From the NCBI GenBank assembly GCA_021639925.1, contig JAJXEL010000047.1, positions 1-14,028 of the forward strand: a stretch of DNA of 14,028 nt, read 5' to 3'. The translations under genes and the position numbers were made by a program. The stretch is from Alphaproteobacteria bacterium. Its GTDB lineage: Bacteria; Pseudomonadota; Alphaproteobacteria; CAAGCB01; CAG-977. Below the pieces are notes generated by a model. That model was not told the DNA's origin, searched no databases, and saw only the letters and a program-made list of their open reading frames with translations. This document shows, piece after piece, positions 7,667-14,021 of this stretch (positions are counted from its first letter, which is position 1; each line of letters begins with the position of its first letter).

Positions 7667-8377
7667 ATGACGGACGATCGTTCCTGCAAAGCGACGCTTT
7701 ATCTTGAATCTCCGGGCTTTTTAATTCCTTCCCGGTTAAAAAATGCGGTTATGAAACGCGAAGCCGACGTCGGCGCGGTTACGGGACATGCTTTTATCGG
7801 CTTGACCGATCAGAACGGCAAAGAAACCGTTTACGGTTTTCATGCGGCGACAGCCTTGCCCGAAAACGAAAATCTGAGCTTTAAGGAAAAACTTCCTCTG
7901 CTGGTCAGCGGAAAATATCAGGGATTTGTCGCCGACGATTCCAAAGAACCTTATGACGACAAAATGGTGTATCATATTACGCCGAAGCAATATGACAAAA
8001 TCCGGTCCTATGTCGAAAAGGAAAAGGCAAATCCGCCGAAATACAGCATCTTTTCGGGGAACTGCGTCGTTTTCGCTTATAAAGCCCTGCGTCAGGCCGA
8101 TCTGAAACTGCCGCCCCAGCCGTTGTTCCATAATCCGGTATCGGCCGTTTTGGGAATACGTCTGTACGAAAAAGCGCACAAGATCAAGCAGGATCTGAAA
8201 AAAGCGACGGCAGATATTTTATCCCGTTTTTCTTCGACGCGCAAAGTGTCCAAAGATATCTTGCAGGGGTTAAAGAAAAAACCGGAAAAGCAAGCTTTCG
8301 GCATCAAAACAGTCGTTGCTTCGCTGGCCGGCAACGCGGCCGCGGCTTTGCGCCGGCGTTCATCGTCCGGACGGTAA
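7667..8377 (+). CDS. Putative papain-like (NlpC/P60 or LRAT-type) cysteine hydrolase
   Basis: I chose ATG 7667, giving 236 residues. It has AGAGGA 8 nt upstream and does not overlap the preceding gene, whereas an in-frame start at 7580 would lie deep inside that gene. The N-terminal half contains TGHAFIGLTD with H41, then YGFH with H59. Further on, FSGNCVVFAYKAL holds C133 at the start of a predicted helix. A His-containing strand ahead of a Cys-containing helix is the order expected for circularly permuted papain-fold enzymes (YiiX/LRAT-like amidases and acyltransferases). The last 70 residues are very basic (lysine- and arginine-rich, ending LRRRSSSGR) and helical. There is no N-terminal signal sequence, so it is either cytoplasmic or secreted by a specialised system. 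A link to toxin/effector hydrolases is inferred from the motif layout and the small acidic partner. Its stop codon abuts the stop of convergent holC. Confidence 0.62.
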   Translation: MTDDRSCKATLYLESPGFLIPSRLKNAVMKREADVGAVTGHAFIGLTDQNGKETVYGFHAATALPENENLSFKEKLPLLVSGKYQGFVADDSKEPYDDKMVYHITPKQYDKIRSYVEKEKANPPKYSIFSGNCVVFAYKALRQADLKLPPQPLFHNPVSAVLGIRLYEKAHKIKQDLKKATADILSRFSSTRKVSKDILQGLKKKPEKQAFGIKTVVASLAGNAAAALRRRSSSGR

Positions 8378-8842
8378 TTATTTTTCGGGAACTTTCGACG
8401 CCTTCATTTCCCATTTTCCGGCGTCATTTTGCTGCCAGTAATAGGCCTCGAAACCTGCGTCAACGACAGCTTTCCACAGTTCGCGCGCCTGTTGAACCGC
8501 TGTTTCGTCATGCCCGTTGAATAAATTCAGGCACCGTTCAAACCCCCGGATTTCATCAACCGTTCCCCCGTCAACCAGCATGACCATTTCAGCCTGATTT
8601 AAATTCCCGTTCCGCGTCGTAATCAATACCGGCTGATCGGCTTCGTTTCCGTCCGATTCCGAACCGTGCGGCAGCCAGGAATCCGGACGGAATGTCCACA
8701 AAAGCGTATTCAGATACTCTGCCTTTTCGGTCAATTCCGTTTTAATCAGCAAACGTTTTCCCGTGGCATATACTTTTTCCGCCAGCATCGGCAAAGCCTG
8801 CTCTAAAGAAGATTTTTGCAAATGATAAAAATCAACACGCAT
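8378..8842 (-). CDS. holC: DNA polymerase III subunit chi
   Basis: A 154-residue cytoplasmic protein matching the chi family in length and pattern. It begins MRVDFYHL and has ALPMLAEKVYATGKR in the first helix region. LLWTFRPDSWLPHG follows, corresponding to the conserved 'LWtf...sFLPHg' segment, then QPVLITT and later FNGHDE. Chi pairs with psi in the clamp-loader assembly and binds single-stranded DNA binding protein, linking the replicase to the lagging-strand template. It is the last gene of the minus-strand operon, starting 9 nt after the protease gene's stop with only a weak ribosome binding site (AGGCGA). It ends directly against the convergent hydrolase gene. Position and motifs agree well. 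Confidence 0.92.
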   Translation of the reverse strand: MRVDFYHLQKSSLEQALPMLAEKVYATGKRLLIKTELTEKAEYLNTLLWTFRPDSWLPHGSESDGNEADQPVLITTRNGNLNQAEMVMLVDGGTVDEIRGFERCLNLFNGHDETAVQQARELWKAVVDAGFEAYYWQQNDAGKWEMKASKVPEK

Positions 8843-8851
8843 TTTTTTCGC

Positions 8852-10267
8852 CTAAGATACGGGAACAAACCGGACAACGGCAAAAAAGCGTTCGCCGTTC
8901 CGGTCAATCAAAACAAAAGCGGATTCGCGCCCCATTTCGGCGGCTTCTTTTTCCCAATATTCCGCCGCCTGAAAATCAGACAAAGTTTTCCTGTCCAGCT
9001 CAACCAGCAGATCGCCCGGCATCAATCCTTTCAGCGCCGCGTCCGACCCGGACGCAACGTTAACGACAGCCAGCCCGGCCGCATTTTTGGACAATCGGTA
9101 CTTTTGGCGTATTTCGGGCGTCAGCTCGGCCACCGCGACCCCTAAAAGCGGCAACGTTTTAACCGCGGCGGAATCTGCGGAGTTTCCGCCGGCCGGCAAA
9201 ATCTGCGCCGGCGCCGGTTCGGGCATTTCGGACAACGTCAAAGACAAATCAATGGTTTTTCCGTCGCGCCAAACCGTTACGGGAACCGTCGCCCCGACAG
9301 GCGTTTCAGCCGCCATACGCGGCAAAGCCCGCATTGACGGCACATCTTTTTGATCAAAACGGACAATAACGTCCCCTGCCCTGATCTTAGACCGGACGGC
9401 GGCGGAAGCCGGATCAATCCCGGCGACCAGAGCGCCGCGGGGTTTGTCCATTTTCAGATTTTCAGCCATTTCGGGCGTAACCGTCTGAATTTTCAACCCC
9501 AAACGGCCGCGTTTGACAACGCCGTCTTTGATTAAAGCCCCGGCAATCGTTTTAACCATTTTGGACGGGACGGCAAAAGCGATTCCGACGCTGCCGCCGG
9601 AAGGTGAAAAAATCGCCGTATTCACGCCGATCATCTGTCCTGCCGCGTTAAACAGAGGGCCGCCGGAATTGCCGCCGTTAATCGCCGCGTCCGTCTGAAT
9701 AAAATCATCATAAGGTCCGACCTGAATATCCCGGGAACGCGCGGAAATAATGCCGGCCGTTACCGTATTGCCCAAACCGAACGGATTGCCGACGGCCAAA
9801 ACGGGATCCCCGATCCGGGCAGCGTCGGAATCACCCAAAACGACGGGGGATAAATTTTTGCTTTCCACCCGGATAACGGCCAGATCCGTTTTCGGATCCC
9901 TGCCGACAACTTTTCCCGCCAAAACGGTCCCGTCGTTCATTGTTACCGTGACTTCGTCCATGTTTTCAACGACATGGGCGCTGGTTACAATATGACCGTC
10001 ACGGTCATAAATCAAACCGGACCCCAACAAAATGGATTTCGGCGCGTCAAACCCGCCGTCACGATAGACGTCCTTGAAAAACTGTTCAAAGGGCGATCCG
10101 CGCAAAGCCAGCATCATTTCGGGCGGTTCGGCCTGTACTTTTGACGCGGACACGCTGACGACCGAAGGCAAAACCTTTTGGACCGCATCGGCAAAGGAAA
10201 CAACCGTCTGCGCCGCCGCGGGGTATGACAAAAGCAGGAAAAGACCGAAAACCGCCCTGAAAATCAT
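8852..10267 (-). CDS. Do-like periplasmic serine protease (DegP/DegQ family)
   Basis: A 471-residue HtrA-family protein. The signal peptide (1 to about 19, cleavage near YPAAA|Q) sends it to the periplasm. The trypsin-like domain has the catalytic triad H98 (TSAHVV), D128 (KTDLAVI) and S201 (GGNSGGPLF). Two PDZ domains follow at roughly 260-345 and 370-460. Such proteins degrade or refold misfolded envelope proteins as oligomers. The ATG overlaps the stop of the DUF2065 gene by one base and has an AGGGGG ribosome binding site. Location directly downstream of hflKC-DUF2065 is the standard alphaproteobacterial arrangement. DegP, DegQ and MucD orthologues cannot be told apart from sequence alone, so I give no symbol. 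Confidence 0.94.
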   Translation of the reverse strand: MIFRAVFGLFLLLSYPAAAQTVVSFADAVQKVLPSVVSVSASKVQAEPPEMMLALRGSPFEQFFKDVYRDGGFDAPKSILLGSGLIYDRDGHIVTSAHVVENMDEVTVTMNDGTVLAGKVVGRDPKTDLAVIRVESKNLSPVVLGDSDAARIGDPVLAVGNPFGLGNTVTAGIISARSRDIQVGPYDDFIQTDAAINGGNSGGPLFNAAGQMIGVNTAIFSPSGGSVGIAFAVPSKMVKTIAGALIKDGVVKRGRLGLKIQTVTPEMAENLKMDKPRGALVAGIDPASAAVRSKIRAGDVIVRFDQKDVPSMRALPRMAAETPVGATVPVTVWRDGKTIDLSLTLSEMPEPAPAQILPAGGNSADSAAVKTLPLLGVAVAELTPEIRQKYRLSKNAAGLAVVNVASGSDAALKGLMPGDLLVELDRKTLSDFQAAEYWEKEAAEMGRESAFVLIDRNGERFFAVVRFVPVS

Positions 10268-10455
10268 TACGACCCCCTGAGCATAACGACAAAAATAACG
10301 CCGATCAAAGCAATCAGCAGTCCCGCTTTGCGCAATATTTCGGGATCCAGCCCGACCAGTTCGCGCATCATGGCCTGTGCTTTTTCAGGCGCCAGCGCGT
10401 AAAATATCCCTTCGATAACAAAGGTCAAAGCAAAGGCAACGGCCAGATCCTGCAT
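10267..10455 (-). CDS. DUF2065 (YjeT-type) small membrane protein
   Basis: A 62-residue protein with two hydrophobic segments (about 4-20 and 43-60) joined by a polar helix containing EKAQAMMRELVGLDPEILRK, close to the family pattern around 'P..w......l..lp...LR..Gl'. In E. coli the homologue YjeT is also encoded just downstream of hflC. Function is unknown; linkage suggests a role with the HflKC complex at the inner membrane. It starts with ATG and a GGAGAA ribosome binding site, 15 nt after hflC, and its TAA overlaps the protease start (TAATG). Confidence 0.88.
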   Translation of the reverse strand: MQDLAVAFALTFVIEGIFYALAPEKAQAMMRELVGLDPEILRKAGLLIALIGVIFVVMLRGS

Positions 10456-10470
10456 ACGGATTCTCCGGTA

Positions 10471-11349
10471 TTAACGATTGGCGCCGGCCGGCAGCGTTCC
10501 GAAAAATTTGAAAAATTCGGAATCCGGCGAAATCACCAAAGACGTTCCGTCTGCCTGCATTGAATTTTTATAAGCTTCCAGCGAACGGTAAAAAGCGTAA
10601 AAATCCTTATCGCGTTTAGACGCTTTGGCCCAAATGCGCGCGGCTTCCTTATCGCCCTGGCCGCGCAGAACCTGCGCGTTTTTCTGGGCTTCGGCGATAA
10701 TTTTGACTTTGTCCCTGTCCGCTTCGGCCTTGATTTTCTGATTCATCTGCTGGCCCTGGGCGCGAAATTCTTTGGCTTCGCGTTCGCGTTCGGAACGCAT
10801 ACGCGCGTAAACAGCCTGCGACGTTTCTTCCGGCAGATCGGCGCGGCGGATACGCACGTCAACGACTTCAACGCCGAAAGCCTTCGCTTTGGAATCGACT
10901 TCATCGCGGATCTGCGCCATGATTTCCGTACGCTTGGGCGACAAAATCGTTTTCATGTCATATTTGCCCAGCACGTCGCGCAAAGACGAAACAGCCGCGT
11001 CGCTTAAACGGGAATGAGCCATTTCTTCGGTCTGCAAAGCCTGATAAAACAACAGCGGATTGACGATTTTAAAACGTAAAAACGCGTCGACGACAATACG
11101 CTTTTTATCCGACAGCAACACTTCCTTTGCCGGCGGATCCAGCCCCAGCAAACGGTTGTCATATAAAATAACGTTTTGGATAAAAGGCACTTTGACATGC
11201 AGCCCGGGATCCTGAATAACCCGTTTGGGTTCCCCGAACTGGATAACAATCGCCTGCTGCGTCTGCGGAACGATAAACAAAGAATCCAAAAGAACAATTA
11301 CAACAGCCGCGGCAACAATGCCGAAAATCAGTTTCATCTGCGGTTTCAT
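10471..11349 (-). CDS. hflC: HflC, subunit of the HflKC complex that modulates FtsH
   Basis: A 292-residue inner-membrane protein with one N-terminal TM segment (about 6-26) and an SPFH/band-7 domain (about 27-190; QQAIVIQFGEP, GLHVKVPFIQNV). A long charged helical region from about 190 to 250 (ERERE, AEADRDKVKIIAEAQK) follows, and then the HflC-type ending (DKDFYAFYRSLEAYKNS). HflC and HflK form a cage in the membrane around FtsH and restrain its degradation of membrane substrates. The ATG is 12 nt after hflK, and the AGGAG ribosome binding site partly overlaps the hflK stop codon, consistent with coupled, balanced synthesis. Confidence 0.96.
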   Translation of the reverse strand: MKPQMKLIFGIVAAAVVIVLLDSLFIVPQTQQAIVIQFGEPKRVIQDPGLHVKVPFIQNVILYDNRLLGLDPPAKEVLLSDKKRIVVDAFLRFKIVNPLLFYQALQTEEMAHSRLSDAAVSSLRDVLGKYDMKTILSPKRTEIMAQIRDEVDSKAKAFGVEVVDVRIRRADLPEETSQAVYARMRSEREREAKEFRAQGQQMNQKIKAEADRDKVKIIAEAQKNAQVLRGQGDKEAARIWAKASKRDKDFYAFYRSLEAYKNSMQADGTSLVISPDSEFFKFFGTLPAGANR

Positions 11350-11361
11350 CGCTTCGTTCTC

Positions 11362-12453
11362 CTATTTCTTCTTGTTCAATTCGGTCAACGGCAGATACGG
11401 CACGACGCCGCCCGTTTTTTTATCGACGATGACTTTGTCAACACGGCCGTAAACGTCTTCCATCGTTTCCAGATACAAACGTCTGGCTACGACTTCTTTG
11501 GCGGCCAGATACTCTTCCAATACGGCGGTAAAACGGTCGCTGTCCCCTTTGGCCGCGTCGACGACACGCGCTTTATAGGCTTCGGCTTCGCTGATAATGC
11601 GCGACGCTTCCCCGCGGGCGCGCGGCAGAATATCGTTGCGGTACGCTTCCGCTTCGTTGCTTAAACGCTCTTTATCGGCTTTGGCACGCTGCACGTCGTT
11701 AAACGCGTCAATGACTTGCGCGGGCGCGTCGGCCTTTGTCAGCTGGACCGAAGTGACGGCGATCCCCGTTTTATACTTGTCCAACAGGCTTTGCAGCGTC
11801 TTTTCCGCCCGTTCCTGAACGCCTTTGCGGTCATCGGCAATGATTTCCATAATCGGCGTGACCCCGATCGAATCGCGCATGGCGCTTTCCGCCGCCGTAC
11901 GCACCGTCGATTCGGGATCGCGGACGTTGAACAGAAAATCGCCTGCGTTTTTGACTTTCCAGGTTACCGTAAAATTAACTTCGACAATATTTTCGTCCCC
12001 CGTCAAAGCAATGTTTTCCGCCCGGATATTACGGACGGGAGCGCCTCTGCCCCGGCGGACGGGTTCGGAAACAAAACCGATTTCAATACGGTTTTCACGC
12101 GATACGTTCGGCGTTAAAACCGTTTCAATCGGATAAGGCAGATGATAATGCAGCCCCGGCGCCGTTGTATAAGCGTATTTCCCGAAACGCAGAACGACGC
12201 CTTGTTCCTGCGGCTGCACCTGATAAAACCCGGTCAAAGCCCACAGCAGGACAACAACGGCGGCAATGCCCCAAAAGCTTTTGAAATTAAATCCGCCTTT
12301 GTTTTTTCCGCCGTTCATAATCCGGCGGACTTTGTCCTGACTTTTGCGCAGCAAAACCTCGATATCCGGCGGGGCGGCATTGTCCCGGCGCGGTTTCCAC
12401 GGGTTTTGATCGTCATCGTTCGAATTGCCCCAAGGGCTTTTATCCTCAGCCAT
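11362..12453 (-). CDS. hflK: HflK, subunit of the HflKC complex that modulates FtsH
   Basis: A 363-residue protein. The cytoplasmic N-terminus is typical of HflK: short, acidic, with Trp- and Pro-containing repeats (SPWGN, QNPWKP). It is followed by one TM segment (about 60-77), an SPFH domain (about 78-265: EQGVVLRFGKY, APGLHYHLPYP, and the EVNFTVTWKV strand) and a charged coiled region (RAKADKERLSNEAEAYRND). It partners HflC in the FtsH regulatory cage. The GAGGA ribosome binding site lies in the last codons of thyX, 4 nt upstream, so expression is likely coupled to thyX. Confidence 0.96.
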   Translation of the reverse strand: MAEDKSPWGNSNDDDQNPWKPRRDNAAPPDIEVLLRKSQDKVRRIMNGGKNKGGFNFKSFWGIAAVVVLLWALTGFYQVQPQEQGVVLRFGKYAYTTAPGLHYHLPYPIETVLTPNVSRENRIEIGFVSEPVRRGRGAPVRNIRAENIALTGDENIVEVNFTVTWKVKNAGDFLFNVRDPESTVRTAAESAMRDSIGVTPIMEIIADDRKGVQERAEKTLQSLLDKYKTGIAVTSVQLTKADAPAQVIDAFNDVQRAKADKERLSNEAEAYRNDILPRARGEASRIISEAEAYKARVVDAAKGDSDRFTAVLEEYLAAKEVVARRLYLETMEDVYGRVDKVIVDKKTGGVVPYLPLTELNKKK

Positions 12454-12457
12454 TTTT

Positions 12458-13396
12458 TTATTCCTCGATTCCCAAAACTGCTTTTAATTCGTTCCATTCG
12501 CCTTTCATCAGTCCGGCGCTTTCCCGGCTGACCTTTTCGCCGTTAATCATGCGGCGCACGGCGTCCAATCCTTTTTTAGACAGATGAGTCCCGCCCAGAC
12601 GGTGTTCTTCAAACGCTTCGGCGGCCAAAGGCACCCATTTGCGGCAAATATCCAAAATAACGTTCGCGTAATCGCGGATTTCCTTTTGCGCATGCGATTC
12701 GGCGCGCAAAGACAAGAAATGAAACAGATTATGCAGATCCGTTTTCCAATACCACTGCGTATAAACGCTGACCGGCAGATTCATGCGCGCCAGCTCTCTG
12801 GCCAGCCCTTTGCGGTTTTCGTCCGCGCGCGTTCCGTCCGGGTTTTCGTTGAGCATATATTCGTAATCGTCATAGCACTTCGCCGCGTCCGTTTTCAGGA
12901 TCTCAAAGACTTTTTGCGCTTCGTCCATGGACAGCGTTTCGCCGCGGCCCTGATGATTTTCGGTCGCCTGCGCGGCCATGTCTTCAAACTTCGGGAAATA
13001 AAATTCGCGGTCCAGAATGGAATAACGCGCCGAATATTCGTTAATGCTGGCGGTTCTGTGACGCACCCAGTGCCGCGCGACAAAGATCGGCAGCTTGACG
13101 TGCAGCTTGATTTCGCACATTTCAAACGGCGAGGTATGGCGGTGGCGCATCAGATAATTGATCAGTCCTTTGTCCTGCGAAGTCTGTTTTGTTCCGCGGC
13201 CGTAAGAAACGCGCGCGGCCTGCACGATCGCCGAATCGTCGCCCATATAATCGACGACGCGGACAAAGCCGTGATCCAAAACGGGAAAAGGTTTATAAAG
13301 AATGTCTTCAAGCGCGGGAACGGTCGGCCGTTTCGTCGTATACGCCGCCGCCGTCAATTCGTCGATTTCGCGCCGTTGATCTGCGGTTAATTCCAT
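12458..13396 (-). CDS. thyX: Flavin-dependent thymidylate synthase ThyX
   Basis: A 312-residue enzyme from ATG 13396. That start has AGGTGG 7 nt upstream; a TTG two codons earlier is less likely. It makes dTMP from dUMP with methylene-tetrahydrofolate, FAD and NADPH, releasing tetrahydrofolate directly and so avoiding the need for dihydrofolate reductase to recycle folate. The ThyX signature RHRTASINEYSARYS is intact (about residues 112-126 from this start). It is preceded by the paired FAD-site segment around MRHRHTSPFEM, and the C-terminal TDLHNLFHFLSLRA block is also present. It is the first gene of the minus-strand operon and is followed after 4 nt by hflK. In many alphaproteobacteria, as I recall, thyA and folA occupy this position upstream of hflK, so this looks like an in-place alternative. 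Confidence 0.96.
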   Translation of the reverse strand: MELTADQRREIDELTAAAYTTKRPTVPALEDILYKPFPVLDHGFVRVVDYMGDDSAIVQAARVSYGRGTKQTSQDKGLINYLMRHRHTSPFEMCEIKLHVKLPIFVARHWVRHRTASINEYSARYSILDREFYFPKFEDMAAQATENHQGRGETLSMDEAQKVFEILKTDAAKCYDDYEYMLNENPDGTRADENRKGLARELARMNLPVSVYTQWYWKTDLHNLFHFLSLRAESHAQKEIRDYANVILDICRKWVPLAAEAFEEHRLGGTHLSKKGLDAVRRMINGEKVSRESAGLMKGEWNELKAVLGIEE

Positions 13397-13433
13397 AAGC
13401 AAGCCACCTGATTAAAAACAAAAACCTGCGGGC

Positions 13434-13462
13434 AGTTTAATTCAGTACGAAACAAAGCGCAA
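13434..13462 (-). promoter_or_regulatory. Possible promoter of the thyX-hflKC-degP-holC operon
   Basis: Read on the minus strand, TTGCGC (13462-13457) and TAAACT (13439-13434) are separated by 17 nt, about 40 nt upstream of the thyX start. This is a moderate sigma70-type match, positioned in the roughly 100-nt region shared with the divergent ssrA promoter. Prediction from sequence only. Confidence 0.35.
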
Positions 13463-13469
13463 ATGAATC

Positions 13470-13497
13470 TTGATAAAACAAAATTGTTACTTATAAT
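13470..13497 (+). promoter_or_regulatory. Sigma70-type promoter of ssrA
   Basis: TTGATA (13470-13475) and a perfect TATAAT (13492-13497) are separated by 16 nt, predicting transcription start near 13503-13505. This coincides with the first hairpin of the tmRNA precursor (GCCGGG/TCCGGC, 13505-13519). The match quality and position suit a strongly transcribed stable RNA. Confidence 0.75.
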
Positions 13498-13503
13498 TAA
13501 GAA

Positions 13504-13585
13504 CGCCGGGTTTTCCGGCTATGATGCTAAACGCCCTGTGGAATAGGCGTAGCGGACCCGGGGGCGGTACCCGGCGTCTCCACCA
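13504..13585 (+). ncRNA. ssrA: tmRNA acceptor piece
   Basis: This piece contains the T arm and the aminoacylated 3' end. The T stem is CCGGG (13558-13562) with CCCGG (13570-13574) around a 7-nt loop GGCGGTA, which lacks the TTC of ordinary tRNAs. The acceptor strand is CGTCTCC, followed by discriminator A13582 and encoded CCA (13583-13585). A 6-bp hairpin at 13505-13519 forms the start. ACGCC (13531-13535) and GGCGT (13546-13550) could also pair locally, competing with the helix to the coding piece. The mature 5' end is not determinable from sequence. The 3' end of such genes is a common integrase target, but no integrase or second attachment copy is visible here. Confidence 0.88.
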
Positions 13586-13601
13586 TTTTATCTGGCGGTT
13601 T

Positions 13602-13675
13602 GACCGGAGTTTAGAAACAAGCGTACTTTCATGTACGTGAGTATTCGAGAACCGGATCGGCCGTACAGATGAGCT
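13602..13675 (+). repeat. Imperfectly palindromic repeat, copy 1
   Basis: The core 13621-13675 matches 13741-13795 at 53 of 55 positions, 120 nt apart. A looser flank back to 13602 aligns with one indel (12 of 17 matches). Inside, TCATGTACG near the left and CGTACAGATGA near the right are complementary apart from a 2-nt bulge. The left end can also fold as CGTAC/GTACG around TTTCAT. Read in frame from 13621 it gives AYFHVREYSRTGSAVQMS, with a TAG just upstream and a TGA at 13690. Confidence 0.85.
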
Positions 13676-13720
13676 TATCTTTGTTCATATGAATTCGTTT
13701 TAGAGTTCATATGAAGGAAG

Positions 13721-13795
13721 GATCGGATCGCAGAAACGCAGCGTACTTTCATGTACGTGAGTATTCGAGAACCGGACCGACCGTACAGATGAGCT
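13721..13795 (+). repeat. Imperfectly palindromic repeat, copy 2
   Basis: Second copy of the element, ending 20 nt before the tmRNA coding piece. It differs from copy 1 in the core only at two neighbouring sites (GATCGG to GACCGA). The same reading phase gives AYFHVREYSRTGPTVQMS and stays open in both directions for 65 codons (13711-13908). That reading frame runs into the tmRNA, so I do not call it a gene. Confidence 0.85.
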
Positions 13796-13815
13796 ATAAA
13801 ACGGATTCAAGTAAA

Positions 13816-14021
13816 GGGGACGAAACAGGATCGACGCGCGTAGTAAAGACAGGATCTGCATCCGGCATTGTACCACCGTTATCGGGCTGTAATTTTAAAT
13901 GCGAATGATAATCGCACTCAGGTTGTTCTCGCTGCGTAATGCGGCCGGAAGACCGAACTTAATCCCCGGGGCTTGAGCGCTTCGGGTGGGGCGGGGACTT
14001 GCCTAGCAACAGAAGTGTCCC
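13816..14021 (+). ncRNA. ssrA: tmRNA coding piece
   Basis: This piece begins GGGGACGAAACAGGATCGAC, the conserved tmRNA 5' end and D-arm analogue. A pseudoknot-like region (CCGGC...ATCGGG, 13862-13886) precedes the tag frame. After the tag, TCCCCG (13963-13968) can pair with CGGGGA (13992-13997), enclosing a wobble-rich hairpin GCTTGAG/TTCGGGT, consistent with one downstream pseudoknot. CCTAGCAACAGAAG (14002-14015) lies near the end. The 3' boundary is an estimate. Confidence 0.85.
13901..13939 (+). other. tmRNA proteolysis-tag reading frame
   Basis: From resume codon GCG (13901-13903) the frame reads ANDNRTQVVLAA and ends at TAA (13937-13939). The tmRNA-borne alanine precedes this in the finished tag. 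The ANDN start is typical of alphaproteobacterial tags and the LAA end is the ClpXP-recognised terminus seen in E. coli and many others. The middle is shorter and more basic than the acidic middle of the Caulobacter tag. Confidence 0.9.

Larger units (their letters stand above)
13586..13815 (+). other. Intervening segment of permuted tmRNA, carrying a duplicated repeat
   Basis: About 230 nt separate the encoded CCA from the GGGG of the coding piece. It holds two copies of a palindromic repeat and, between them, two copies of TTCATATGAA (13684-13693 and 13706-13715), each itself a perfect palindrome. This segment is expected to be removed during tmRNA maturation, so it is free to tolerate insertions. 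My recollection is that related genes usually have a shorter segment. Confidence 0.7.

Noticed and set aside
8364..8373. CGTCCGGACG palindrome near the end of the hydrolase gene as a terminator
   Set aside because: Too short to form a stable stem once a loop is allowed, and it lies within codons.
12584..13390. Long plus-strand open frame opposite thyX
   Set aside because: Antisense shadow of a gene with an intact ThyX signature; its product is arginine- and phenylalanine-rich without recognisable features.
13397..13402. TTG start two codons upstream for thyX
   Set aside because: ATG 13396 has AGGTGG at 7-nt spacing, while the TTG would leave almost no spacing.
13558..13585. tmRNA 3' end as an occupied integration site
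   Set aside because: The sequence is a plausible attachment site, but there is no second copy and no integrase in the window.
13602..13795. Two direct repeats as a CRISPR remnant
   Set aside because: Only two copies, each too long and palindromic over more than 50 nt, with a 45-nt spacer-like gap and no cas genes.
13711..13908. 65-codon open frame as a small protein gene
   Set aside because: It spans the repeat and runs through the tmRNA 5' end and part of the tag in the wrong phase; no ribosome binding site support stronger than chance.
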